64,000 bases of DNA, taken from assembly GCA_033032175.1 (NCBI GenBank), contig CM065322.1, positions 16,430,001 to 16,494,000 on the forward strand, written 5' to 3'. Position 1 is the first letter of the stretch. Every line of letters begins with the position of its first letter. The notes beneath the pieces are model-generated. The model had not been told where the DNA came from. It worked only from the letters and a program-made list of their open reading frames with translations, and made no database searches. The translations under genes and the position numbers were made by a program. Of the stretch, positions 1-9,630 are shown in pieces. Source of the stretch: Saturnia japonica (lineage: Eukaryota; Arthropoda; Insecta; Lepidoptera; Saturniidae).

Positions 1-1289
1 AAAATAAGCAATCAAATGCTTTTAACGTGGTATTTCGGAGTGGAAGATATAGTAAATACGAATGGTACTCCACTCTGGCGCAAGTACGCAAATGACTGCA
101 AACACTCAGTGATAATTAATGGAAACTTTACAACTTTATCACAGATTACTGTTGCAAATTATATGAAAATGCCAGTTTTGTGGTCCGGAGATGTACGGAT
201 AACGACTGAACGTAACTTTAACATAACAGTTAAAAATGTGTTATGTGTGCCTACTTTAACAATAAACTTATTGTCTTTGAGTGAACTTATTAAAAATGTA
301 AATAACGTTGTTTTTAAAGCAACTCAATGCTACATTCATAACCAGAAGAATGTACTAGTAGCAACTGCAGAATAAATAAATGGTGTTTAAAAGTTGAGAA
401 TTAAAACAACAGATTATAAGTTAGCAGCACTAGCAGTAGCAAGCGCAGAGAGTTGTAGCACAGCCGGCTAGCACACATTAATAGTTGTGATATGAATAAA
501 ATGAAGAATGGTATTGTGGATGGATTGTCTCTTATCCTACTGCGAGTGGTGTGAAGGATAAATGTGTAACCTGCTGTGAAGGGAAGCAGATGAGATTACT
601 GTTTTCACATGTTTGGCAAAGAAGCAAGGATACACTTCACATAATACATGCTGACGTATGTGGTGCTATGGAAGTGAAATCTATTGGAGGTTCACGATAT
701 TTCCTTTATTCATAGACGATTATAGTCGAATGACATTTATATATTTTTTAAGCAAAAAATGAAGTCTTTTCACATTTCAAAGCTATGGTTGAAAACCAGC
801 AAAATAGAAATACTTTGAACAAATAATGGTGGCGAGTTTTGTAATATTGAAATGGAGAATTATCTCACAAAAGAAGGAATTATTCACCAGAAAACAAACG
901 CATATACACCAGAGCAAAACGTGTTTGTGAAAGAGCAAATAGAACTGTGGTTGAAAAAGTTAGATGCTTGATAGTAAATTAGAGAAAAAGTTCTGAGCGG
1001 AAGCAGCTAATACTGCAGTATACATAAAAAATAGATCTGTTACTTCAAGTTCGGATAATATGACTCTTGAAAAATGGTATGAAAAGAAACCAGATCTAAG
1101 TAATATTAGATTATTTGGAAGTCCCGTAATGGCCCATATTCCCAAAGAAAGCAGAGATTCAGTGGGGAATCTACAATAAATGAATCTCTGAGTAGTTCAA
1201 GTTCAGATACATCACTTTATACTGATCCACATAGTACAGAGAGTTATGACACTATGATTAACTCAAATACAGAGATAGATATATCAATA
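1..1289 (+). mobile_element. Decayed Copia-type (Ty1/Copia) LTR retrotransposon, pol fragment
   Basis: The order is that of Copia pol. A protease-region stretch (16-375) is followed by an integrase stretch (about 600-1140) and a Ser-rich linker that reads in part SSSSSDTSLYTDP (about 1165-1250). The integrase part keeps a readable HADVCG...EVKSIGGSRYF core and a NNGGEF motif (about 826-842), but stops and frameshifts break it repeatedly. No reverse transcriptase, RNase H or LTR is present. The left end runs off the window. At 1290 the sequence stops abruptly against the LTR of a gypsy element, so that element probably inserted into this one. Clearly dead. Confidence 0.85.
16..375 (+). pseudogene. 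Copia protease-region / pre-integrase fragment
   Basis: This open stretch of 119 codons resembles the region of Copia polyproteins between the aspartic protease and the GAG-pre-integrase domain. The clue is a run reading GDVRITT, then KNVLCVP and INLLSLSEL, matching the family pattern of G-D-V, N-V-L-x-V-P, N-L-L-S-x-S-x-L. The catalytic Asp of the protease would lie upstream, at or before the window edge. The stop at 373 and the decayed integrase that follows show that it is not a functional gene. Confidence 0.75.
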
Positions 1290-1461
1290 TGTTATTCCTT
1301 ATTTATTAGATGTATTAACTTTATTATTCCCAGAGACATTGTATTACAATCACACATCTAACACACGTAACAACCATAGAGAGAGAGCAGCATGAGTCAC
1401 CACAGACAATCTAACTGTTGCCAGCTCATAGACTTCATAAACTATATTTTATCATACAACA
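1290..1461 (-). repeat. 3' LTR of the gypsy element, with adjacent polypurine tract
   Basis: On the minus strand the LTR begins TGTTGTATGA at 1461, directly after a purine tract GGAAAAAGGGGGA (complement of 1462-1474), and ends with ACA at 1290. The inner part matches the sequence at 3590-3688 over about 100 bp with few differences, which identifies both as LTRs of one element. The TG...CA ends fit the LTR class. Confidence 0.8.
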
Positions 1462-1558
1462 TCCCCCTTTTTCCATACAATAAAATAAACAAACAAAATT
1501 GTTCTTAAAATTAACTCTTTTACTTTTAACTAGTACTTAAATAAACTAATTTTTTTTT

Positions 1559-1756
1559 TTAATAATCATAAAAATATCTTGGTTTATTTACTTTTCTACC
1601 AGATCTTGTTACATATTCACTTTCACAACTATTATTATTATTAGACAAACTACTTTCAACATTTACATTTTTTTCAATCACCTCAGGCTCATTATTTGAC
1701 TCATCATTATAATCAACACTATTCCATGTATTATATTCTCCTCCTTTTATCAACAT
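1559..1756 (-). pseudogene. C-terminal tail of gypsy integrase ORF
   Basis: The 65-codon open stretch is acidic and Asn-rich and ends with TRSGRKVNKPRYFYDY. An R-S-G-R-x-x-x-x-P basic motif is typical of the extreme C-terminus of many Ty3/gypsy pol proteins. It stands in the right place, just upstream of the purine tract. The integrase catalytic core that should precede it is deleted. Confidence 0.65.
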
Positions 1757-1794
1757 TTTTTATTTCTAGTTATAATTCCACTTTTATCATTTAA

Positions 1795-2185
1795 TATTTT
1801 ATAAGATCTAGGACCTACTGCTGTTTTGAAAAAAAATTTACTAATGGTTTATGATCAGACTCTACAATGAACTCTTGACCAAAAAGATACTGATAAAACT
1901 TTCTACATCCATATAAGATAGCTAAACTTTTTTTTCTATTTGACTATACAACTTCTCAGTTTCTGTTAAAGATCTAGAATTGTAAGCATTTGGTTTATTA
2001 TTCTATAATATTACTGCACCGAAACCTTAGCTTGAAGTATCAACACTTAATAAAATTAGTTTGTCAATTTCAAAATAAGTTAATATTGGTGGTTCACAAA
2101 TCAATTTCTGTAATTTTGAGTATGCATTTTGTTGTGCAAGTGACCAGACAAATGGTACATCTTTTCTTTTATTTTATATCATAAT
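1795..2185 (-). pseudogene. Gypsy RT / RNase H connection fragment
   Basis: Read on the minus strand this gives FVWSLAQQNAYSKLQKL, then LSVDTSS, GFGAVIL, KPNAYNSRSLTETEKLYSQI, LAILYGCRKFYQYLFGQ and FIVESDHKPL. Together these are the signature blocks linking gypsy reverse transcriptase to RNase H. At least two in-frame stops (near 2030 and 2003) and a frameshift in an A run near 1935 make it non-functional. Confidence 0.82.
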
Positions 2186-2203
2186 CAAAACCTTTAATAT
2201 TTC

Positions 2204-2530
2204 CTATTCCATCAAAAACAATTCAATCCGTTTAGCTAAATCAAAATTTTCTATAGTAGACAACTCTAAAATTGAATCATAATCACCCTTTGAAATCTTA
2301 AAATTTACAATATCAGTTTTATTACCAATTTCACACAACATGTTTAATTCCCAAACTATTTCAAAGTTAGAATTATCATAGTTTGACAACTTACTGTAAT
2401 ACTGTTCAAAAGAATAAATATTCAATAAATTTTTACAAACATTTTGTGACATAACATTGCAATGTGCTCCTGAATCAAGTTTAAATTTAATTTTCTTAAT
2501 TAACTGAACAAACATTACCATCTCAATCAA
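2204..2530 (-). pseudogene. Gypsy aspartic protease fragment
   Basis: The 108-codon stretch contains KFKLDSGAHCNVMS, the active-site D-[ST]-G motif of retropepsins in the form usual for this gypsy group. It overlaps the end of the zinc-knuckle ORF by 4 bp. Downstream it runs into the deletion joining it to the RNase H region. The protease is open but belongs to a dead element. Confidence 0.75.
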
Positions 2531-2751
2531 TTCCTCTTTTCATCAATTACATTCATTTGAATTGAACTTAAATTTAATTCTGTGAAATTATTTTGTTCAC
2601 AAGACTCATCTTTAAATTTTACCAAATTAACATACCTATTATTTCTATTATTATAGCACATACATTTGAAATGCCCTATTTTACCACAATTATCGCATTT
2701 CTTTTCATAAGCCAGACACATTTTCTTTATATGATAATAACCACTTGACAC
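2527..2751 (-). pseudogene. Gypsy gag zinc-knuckle fragment
   Basis: It contains CDNCGKIGHFKCMC, a CCHC knuckle (C-x2-C-x4-H-x4-C) used by retroelement nucleocapsids to bind RNA. It follows the gag matrix/capsid ORF after a decayed gap of about 350 bp (2752-3101) that shows stops in all frames. Confidence 0.78.
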
Positions 2752-3101
2752 TGTTGATGCACTTTATAATTTTCTGTCTGTCCCATCTTTTTATTCCGTT
2801 TCCTTGTATTCAACTCAAACCGGTATTATTTCTACCTTGATTCACCAGCGCTCCATAGTTTTCTTGTCTCCTTCCTGAATAATAATTTCTTTGACCCATT
2901 TTTATTATACATTATTTTGTTACTATAATTTTCCCTTGATATTCTACATATTCCTGCTGCTTTCGCCAACCTGTTTATTGATGGCTCCTTTCTTTTCCAG
3001 TACTCGCCACATTAATTTCTTGTTTATTTTACATTTTCTGTATTTGTTCCTTGGCTAATTCAGCAGCCTTACATATTTGTATTGTTTTTTGTAATGTTAA
3101 A

Positions 3102-3581
3102 TTACTCTCGTATTAATCTATCCTTCAATTTTATATCATAAATACCTTCAGCAATTCTATCTCTGGTCAATCGGTCCTTTATTTCGCCAAATTCACATGC
3201 CAAGCTGAGCTTCTTTAACTCCGTGAGAAATATGTCGAAAGTTTCATTTTCATGTTGGTTCCGTGTAAAAAACAAATGTGAGTTCACACTCTCACTGCAT
3301 TCTGGTATAAATGTGTTTAAAACTTTTTCATAACTTTTAGATTCTTCTTTTATCAAAGTAAATGTATTAAATATTTCTATGCATTCATCTCCTAAACAAT
3401 GGAATAATAATACAACTTGCACGTTTTCTTCTTGCAGGTGTGCTCCCGACGCCATACAATAAATCTCGAATTTCTGCAGCCATCTTTTAAAATTTTCATT
3501 TGTTAAATTCACTAAGTGACTCGGAAGCGTTAATCCAGCAATGCCACTATATTCTTTGTTGGTTGTTGTCCTCAGCGCCAT
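3102..3581 (-). pseudogene. Gypsy gag, N-terminal half
   Basis: The 159-codon ORF starts ATGGCGCTG 9 bp inside the LTR boundary. It shows the gag pattern of arthropod Ty3/gypsy elements: NFKRWLQKFEIY, a central EIFNTF, FIPECSESVNSHLFFTRNQ, FDIFLTELKKLSLACEFGE and RDRIAEGI. Only the capsid-like part is open. The knuckle is in a separate downstream stretch, so the original gag is broken. Confidence 0.82.
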
Positions 3582-3589
3582 GTTATAAA

Positions 3590-3688
3590 TGTTATTCCTT
3601 ATTTATTAGATGTATTAACTTTATTATTCCCAGAGACAACATATTACAATCACAGAATCACAGATCTATAATAACACACGTAACAACT
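3590..3688 (-). repeat. Partial 5' LTR of the gypsy element
   Basis: This matches the inner part of 1290-1461 and then stops matching at about 3688, so about 70 bp of the outer LTR are gone. A TGGCGC string lies just downstream on the minus strand, overlapping the gag start. It could be a primer-binding site but is not decisive. Confidence 0.75.
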
Positions 3689-3836
3689 AGAGGTGTAACT
3701 AATATATTCATATTAGGTACAGGGATTATAATACGCGCCACGGACTAATATATGAAATAACTACATGATTTAAAACTTCGTATAGATACGATCGCTGGCT
3801 GCTGGCTGATCGTATGCGCAGCTAGGTATAGCAGAG

Positions 3837-4911
3837 TTAACTAAAGCTGGCACGCTCACAGTACTCACACTAATGCAATTTTACCATACAGCATGATCAA
3901 TAATTCTTTCGAATTTTTTTATTTTGAATTTTTGATTTTGATTCAAAATGCGATTCTAGTCTAAGTGTAGACTGAAGTTAAGTTTTAGGAAAATTAGGTG
4001 CATTGTGGATAAATAAAAAAAATATAGTGTTACTTGTTTTATGTACATATTATGATTATTACATTATTGCTTTTAATCAGATTCGTAAATTAAATCTTCT
4101 ACCCCACTCAAACTTTCATCGCTCGAAGAACTTGATGTTTCGCCGTCGGAATTTTCTAGTGTTATTATAAATGAGTCAGTGAAAGTATCCAGTTTTGGTT
4201 CCAGTTGAATATATTTTTTCTCATGTTCTCGCGTCTTTCTCCAAATGTCACTAAACATATCAAGAGTAATAGAATCCGCTTCTTTTCTAAATAATTCTTC
4301 CACAGTATTCAAGTTAAAATTAACATTTTGTGATGCAACTTTCCCTTTAATAATACCCCACAGTAACTCTATTGGGTTGAGTTCTGGATGGTAGGGTGGT
4401 AGGCGCAATACACTGTGTCCGTGATCTTGGAGGATTTTATCAAGTACAAAATGTACATGGTTTGGCTTATTTTTTTTAATAATGTCAAATAGCACAGGTT
4501 TTGTATTTCTTTCTAGATATGATATATTATATTTGTCTAACCAAGCTAACATGTCACTTTTTTTTTAATTTGATGTTGGCACTGGATCCTATACGACGTT
4601 ATGGTACGATGCATTATCAACTACTAAAACTGACTGTGACGGTAAATTTGGAAGAAGTTTTTCAATAATCCACTTCTGATAATTACTAGCATTCATATTA
4701 CTGTGATAATCTCCCGTTAGCTTTTTTGACGTTAACCGGTTGAAACCAAAAAGACCACTCTGTATAAATAAACAGTAGCAAAAGCAAAACAATAACCGTC
4801 GCCTTCACACTCATAAGCTAGGCCGCGCGAGAGAGAGACGGGCAGACTTTTCGTGATGTGACGTGACGCCGCGCGCTTATTCACAGACACTAACGTGCCA
4901 GCTTTAATTAA
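3837..4911 (-). mobile_element. Tc1/mariner-superfamily DNA transposon, internally deleted
   Basis: The ends are 18-bp terminal inverted repeats. The left reads TTAACTAAAGCTGGCACG at 3837-3854. The right is its complement at 4894-4911, with one mismatch. Inside, the minus strand carries the C-terminal half of a DDE transposase in two pieces (4792-4589 and 4552-4073). The length, 1.07 kb, is short for an autonomous element. The N-terminal DNA-binding domain and the first catalytic Asp are missing. Confidence 0.85.
4073..4792 (-). pseudogene. DDE transposase C-terminal half, frameshifted
   Basis: Piece one (4792-4589) ends VLVVDNASYHNVV, holding the second catalytic Asp with the D-N-A-x-Y-H motif. 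Piece two (4552-4073) holds LPPYHPELNPIELLWG, with the third acidic residue (Glu of NPIE), followed by an acidic Ser-rich tail. The two need a frameshift near 4560-4588 to join. From the second Asp to the Glu I estimate about 80 residues, much longer than the 34 of Tc1 or mariner. The family therefore belongs to a Tc1/mariner branch with a long D-E spacing. I cannot name it securely. Confidence 0.78.
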
Positions 4912-4994
4912 TCGACCTCTATGTATAGTAAAGACATCATTATCTATACACGTCGGGCTTCGTATAAAAACTGCAGCGTTGGTAACACAGTAAG

Positions 4995-5095
4995 TCCAAG
5001 TCCGGTGAAGCTGTAAAAGCCGCAGCGGCTCTGTTTTAGGATAGGGCCCCTAAGGCTAACAGTGTAGTCAGTTAAAAAAAAAAAAAAAAAAAAAA
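4995..5095 (+). mobile_element. 5'-truncated poly(A) retroposon (LINE 3' end), copy L1
   Basis: An approximately 80-bp body beginning TCCAAGTCCGGTGAAGC, with a GGGCCC palindrome, ends in a run of A. It is flanked by identical 12-bp direct repeats TAACACAGTAAG (4983-4994 and 5096-5107). Poly(A) plus a target-site duplication shows insertion by target-primed reverse transcription. The same body recurs at 43685-43770 with a different duplication, and inverted or longer copies are at 28405-28600, 54619-54875 and 61585-61660. Confidence 0.85.
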
Positions 5096-5107
5096 TAACA
5101 CAGTAAG

Positions 5108-5477
5108 CAAGAACAGAATCACTATATTAGGCACCGGTTTTAACGAATATCCGCGTATTAGCTAATATGAATATTAGTTAGGTTCACAGATTAGTTTGTA
5201 ATTTTTGTATTAGGTATCTATTGGTATTTCGTATTATATTAGCGGTTCCTTCAGTTCCTTGTAACTAGCTGCGATTACATACATGTTATCGTATCTATAT
5301 ATTTTGGAGAATTTGAGATGTAAATATTTATTATTTTATATTTAGAATCAACTAAAAAATCAATCGATTGAAGTTTTTAATGGACATAAAAATCTATAAT
5401 TGTAGTACATGACATAGTGATATTTTTTAACATAATATATTTTTAACAAAGATTTTGACGTTAACGACAGTCCGTAA
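5108..5477. other. AT-rich spacer, nothing recognised
   Basis: No open frame above background, no repeat match elsewhere in the window and no RNA structure that I can support. Confidence 0.5.
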
Positions 5478-5996
5478 TCTATAATTAATAAAATTGTAAA
5501 AAAGTGTCTGTTTGTAATGTCAAAATATTTTTTTTTTTTAATAAATGCATATGAAAGTATATACGACACCTACAATAAAAAAACCATTTTTAAAATTCTT
5601 GTTTTTCTGTTTGTTTCGGGTAATCTCCGAAACGGTTGGACCGATTTTGACGGGACTTTCACTGATAGATAGCTGGTGATATAGGGAGTAACTTGGGTTA
5701 CTTTAATTTTAGAAAAAGAATTAGAGTTCCGCGCAAGTAAAAAAAACTGGTCATGGTGAATCAATTCGGGTGTTTAAATGGCTTATGCTGAGTAAACTAT
5801 AAGGGATATAGCAAATTAATGTACTACATAATTGTAGGCATTCAAAATACCTACAAAAAAGTCAGGGAGAGTGTACGTCTATCTTCTAAGGAACACCCAC
5901 ATTAAGCATTTTTATCTTTAGAATAGTCGGGAGCGGGGAGCAAGATTTGCGCGGGCATTCTGTAGTCCATGTGAGTGAAGCCACTGGCACAGTTAG
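5478..5996 (+). mobile_element. Non-autonomous Helitron, family A, copy 1
   Basis: It starts A|TCTATAATTAATAAAATTG and ends GGCACAGTTAG|T, the A|TC...(C/T)TRR|T pattern of Helitrons. There are no terminal inverted repeats and no coding capacity. Four further copies are at 41558-42062, 49276-49662, 50791-51292 and, inverted and truncated, 44572-44765. All share a block with GGTAATCTCCGAAACGG, then GATTTTGACG and ACTTTCAC. Confidence 0.72.
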
Positions 5997-6572
5997 TCAA
6001 AAATAAAATCGTTAGGTACCTACATGTCTACGGATCCATCCAACTGAGATATTATTTTTGCGTATTTATTCAAAAGTATAATAATAATAATACACAAACC
6101 CGAAATAAGGTACTGTATTTATATACGTATATTATAATAAAATTGGCAATCTGGCATCGCTGGGTATTAAAAAATAAATAGTACATATTTCATTCATTGA
6201 AGAATATACGGCGATAACGTTCACAATATAAATTCACAAAACAAATATAGTACTTGAAGGATAATGAACATTTTTGTATTTCCTTGAATTTTATGACAAT
6301 TACCGAATGATATGACAAGAACTGAAAGATAAACCCACATATAATCATTATTAGTCAAATATCTAAATATGTTTTAAGTACTAGAAGTGGCAGATAACGT
6401 TTTGATAATATACGAAAAGCGTAAACAAATGATATAAGTTTCGAATTGATTTAACAGGTGCTATGCGTAGAATATAAATTATCTTTAAAAAAATGCGCTA
6501 AGTGCATGCAGACACTGAAGTATTAAAAAAAATTCGGTGCATAAATATTTTTTTATATACTTTTATTAATAC
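5997..6572. other. AT-rich spacer, nothing recognised
   Basis: Low-complexity AT-rich DNA with stops in all frames. No similarity to the repeats defined elsewhere in the window was noticed. Confidence 0.45.
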
Positions 6573-7060
6573 CTAGCTGTTCCTGCGAACTTCGTTCGCT
6601 TGGACTACAAAATGTCGCCGATCAGGACGCGCGAATCGAGCTATCCACGCTCCCGGTTATATGCATATCGTGGGTGATCCTTTTTTTGGTAGGTCTTTTA
6701 AATATCTAAAATTATGTGTTACATTAATTTCAATTTATCTCTTATGTTCGAATGGGATTTATCCGGATTGTTCAAAGTTTAAATAAACAAAATTACCATA
6801 AAAATAAGGTCCGTTTTGTGGGTCGTGGTCATCCAAATATGTGAGGCCGTGCGACCATATGCTGACCTTAGTTAAAGCGCAGAGAAGTGCAGTCGTTATT
6901 AATATGGTGGTACGAGCTGACACATTTTCATAAAATTCCCTTTGCGAGTACATTGCAATAGGTGCTCCATCGCAAAGTTCTGAAATGTAAACAGCTTTAT
7001 GAGTACATTTGGTTTTACTTTAACAAGCAAGGGAAGGGTATAAGTTAAGGGATGAATGCG
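6573..7060 (-). repeat. Probable Helitron-like 3' terminus, then unassigned sequence
   Basis: From 6573 the plus strand reads CTAGCTGTTCCTGCGAACTT, the complement of the G+C-rich hairpin and CTAG end seen at 9631, 52823 and 57106. No matching 5' end was located, so the element is probably truncated. The rest to 7060 holds no recognisable gene. Confidence 0.4.
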
Positions 7061-7084
7061 AAACAATTCAGTGGTAGCGTGGTA

Positions 7085-7265
7085 TCTTTAGTTCGAATTC
7101 TTGCAGTGAGCCTGAGTTTCGGCGAAGGAAAACATCGTGATGAAACTAAAGCATTGTGATAGGGTTTTTTATAATGCTCATCTGTCTAGCTACCTCCCTC
7201 AGGTTGAAAATCTGACTCCAAACACCAATATGTCTGTTTCGGCAGCTGCAATTTAGAGAACGTAA
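7085..7265 (+). repeat. tRNA-derived SINE, family A (partial)
   Basis: A box-B-like GTTCGAATTC at 7093 is followed by GGCGAAGGAAAACATCGTGA and the downstream SINE body. It matches 15718-15972 over nearly its full length. Confidence 0.65.
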
Positions 7266-7304
7266 CATCTAGTCAAATTATGGATAAAATTTAAACCTTT
7301 AAAG

Positions 7305-7575
7305 AAAAGAAACCAGACTGTAACTAAAATATATTTTTTTTTTCTCTTTTTGCTTTTTATTTGATTCCTAGACCTCGTAATTCAATATCATGTAGCCTAT
7401 ATCACTCCCATAATTAAGACGAATCTAGCGACACCTCGTATGCTAAAATCCATTAAACTGTTTAGGCTACAAAGCGTGCCAAAGAAATAGACATACATAT
7501 GCTCTAAAAACAAAAAACTTCTTTTTCGCTGTCTGGTAAAATGCAGAAATTATGTTGAGGCTTGGAACCTATTAC
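7305..7575 (+). repeat. Dispersed repeat R, uninterrupted copy
   Basis: It runs from an A-rich start (AAACCAGACTG) through TTTTTGCTTTTTATTTGATTCC and TTTAGGCTACAAAGCGTGCC to TTCGCTGTCTGGTAAAATG. Other copies are at 28128-28335, 51700-51800 (partial) and 52630-53715. The last is interrupted by a Helitron, so this copy shows the empty site. Its class is unknown. Confidence 0.65.
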
Positions 7576-7788
7576 TAACATAATCTTTTTATTTTAACAA
7601 AATGCCTTCATTCCATCAATATTCTTTAGAATCTAAAATAATTTACAAAAAAAAAAACACATCAATCGACGCAATGTCCATACACGCTACCGCTGTTCTT
7701 CTGTTTCTCATGATACATATTCGTTTTAAGCAAACTTGGACAGCCCTAAATTACATTTCATTTCGATGAATTCATTAATACCTCTTAC

Positions 7789-7959
7789 CTACATTTGCTG
7801 GATCGGAGTATGTGAATGGGATTGCAAGGACAAGAAGACCGGAGAATGAAGTGACTCCTAACCAGGCCGCTAGTGCCAAGTGCCTTTGTCCAGCTCCCCA
7901 CCACGCCAGTACTGCTCCCAGTCCAAACTCCACACATCCTGCTGCTACCAGCACCCAAT
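7789..7959 (-). CDS. Candidate internal exon of an unidentified membrane-protein gene
   Basis: On the minus strand a pyrimidine-rich tract and CAG acceptor (7962-7960) precede 171 bp that stay open in one frame and end at a GTAAGA donor (7788-7783). The 57 codons encode two hydrophobic stretches, WVLVAAGCVEFGLGAVLAWW and LAAWLGVTSFSGLLVLAIPF, separated by a short polar loop, then YSDPANVG. The start is phase 1 and the end phase 1, so the exon is symmetric. The G+C content is far above its surroundings, which argues for coding. No flanking exon was found, and I do not recognise the family. It could belong to a multi-pass membrane protein whose other exons lie outside the window. Confidence 0.5.
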
Positions 7960-8639
7960 CTGATAGCATAAAAGGTAAGTTTTTCACGCACACAGTGATA
8001 TGAAATTTTTCAAGGTTTGACCAAAAATATACATTAGCATACCGATGCCATATTGTGTTTGACTGACAGACTACAGAAAAGAAGTATATTATATTATGAG
8101 AAACAAAAAAAATTGAGCCGTCGAAGGACATCTGGCATATGTGAAGTATCGAAACTATTTTATATAGAAAATTTGCATAAAAGGATTCTATTAAAGAAAA
8201 TGAACATGGCAAAGTAAAAAAAGGGTTTAATAAAAAAATTTTTGGGTATACACCGGGTGATTACGAAACGCGACATACCAAAAGAAAATCACTGTGGGTG
8301 GTTTAGCTTATTACTATGTGTATGGTGGTTGTGACCATTACCACTCGCTTTTAATATATCCATGTCTTAACATGAAACGGTTCCTCTCTCCGTAGTGCAT
8401 TACAAACTCGGCACTAAACGTGGTCAGCTCTTGCGAGCGTATAGAGTTGTCGATACTTCGTTGCGTATGAAATTTGCTCTGAATTGAGGCAATTTTTGTT
8501 TGGAATTTTTAGTTTAAAAAGTAGCTTAATTAAAAGTCCCGAAAAGAACTCTGACAAATTTCATATCCCCAAATCTGCCTAAATTTCACACTGTGCGTCG
8601 CTACGCCAACAGCCGGTCTAACCCGCCACATAAGACGTT
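7960..8639. other. Non-coding, with a fragment of dispersed repeat T
   Basis: From about 8250 to 8345 the sequence CCGGGTGATTACGAAACGCGACA...CAAAAGAAAATCA...TGTGTATGGTGGT matches blocks at 22770-22900, 30660-30780, 48770-48920, 56860-57000 and 57410-57620. No coding exon is evident. Confidence 0.4.
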
Positions 8640-8715
8640 TTATACATTTTTACATTTGAACCCAGGTCTTCTAACTCAACGGCCAAATGCGCCACCAATA
8701 GGACTGTAGAATAAC
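8640..8715 (-). repeat. tRNA-like SINE head fragment
   Basis: On the minus strand it contains TGGCGCATTTGGCC, resembling an A box, and GACCTGGGTTCAAATG, resembling a B box, spaced as in tRNA-derived SINEs. No anticodon stem can be folded convincingly. Confidence 0.45.
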
Positions 8716-9630
8716 TATTGCAAAGGGAGGATCCTCCGACCAGACGGGTGTTATGTCTGGCGGGCAGCAGCCCAACGGTTGTAGTCGGGTTCTTGTATAT
8801 ATACTCAATTGAAGAGTTAATTTCTAAAGCGCGATGTAGGATGCGTCGTATGTGGCTCGATAGATGTCGCTATGTGTCGCTATGTAGATGTCGCTACAGG
8901 ACCACTGTCTCTAACTCTCATCTCCATCTTTTAATCTCTCTTACCTTCAACAAGTGCGGAGTTTCTCCCTGCATCAGCGTCCCTCCTTAGCAGTAAATAG
9001 ACATTACTCTCCAGCAAAATGACGATCAGTAAAGCTCCCTGAAGGAACAGGTCGAACCGGTGTAGCGTCAGAATGTATGTGCGCAGGAAAATCCATATGT
9101 TATGGATAGCTGAAACACGTAGGTAGTCATCAGTGATCTCGAAGTGGTGAGTTCAATGATACGTCGAGGAGTGCTTATGCAAATCACACCCAATGATATT
9201 TTCTTCTTTTTAATTAATGGCAACTCTGTTCATCCAGAATTCTGCCAACATGCACACAACTGATGGTGTTAATAAATGAATTCGAATTTGTCAATCATCA
9301 TTACATGTAATTCATCGGTACAGTCGAGGTTCTATCCATTGGAAATCAGATCAATATATCATACTGGATTACTAATACTTCATTACTTGAGACGAATTGG
9401 TTGATTTTAAAACAAAACGTCGTAAAAACACGAGATAACATCTGAGTATGTCCATTTAAGATTTCACATCTTAAAAGAATTGATTGAGCCTTGAATTACC
9501 TCTGCGAATTTAAATCGATGCCTTTTCCATTAGTTCTGCACTCAGAAAGAATAATCTACTGAATACAATAATGCACAACTTGAGAGTAATTATGGTCAGC
9601 AAGACATTTGAAGAGTAGTTTTAGAGTAAA
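8716..9630. other. No gene recognised
   Basis: A 90-codon open frame on the plus strand (8718-8990) has no recognisable motif and an unlikely composition rich in Arg, Cys and Ser, so it is not called. The rest is AT-rich. Confidence 0.4.

Larger units (their letters stand above)
1290..3688 (-). mobile_element. Internally deleted Ty3/gypsy-type LTR retrotransposon
   Basis: On the minus strand the order is partial 5' LTR (3688-3590), gag (3581-3102), CCHC zinc knuckle (2751-2527), aspartic protease (2530-2204), the RT/RNase H connection (about 2185-1795), the chromodomain-side tail of the integrase ORF (1756-1559), a purine tract and the 3' LTR (1461-1290). Most of the reverse transcriptase and nearly all of the integrase are missing, so two internal deletions occurred, near 2190-2204 and 1757-1795. 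Stops and a frameshift break the RNase H part. The element abuts Copia sequence at 1289/1290. Its 5' LTR is cut short at about 3688, where the two LTR copies stop matching. Confidence 0.88.

Noticed and set aside
8718..8990. 90-codon plus-strand frame
   Set aside because: No motif, odd Arg/Cys-rich composition, no splice context; looks like chance in a G+C-richer repeat remnant.
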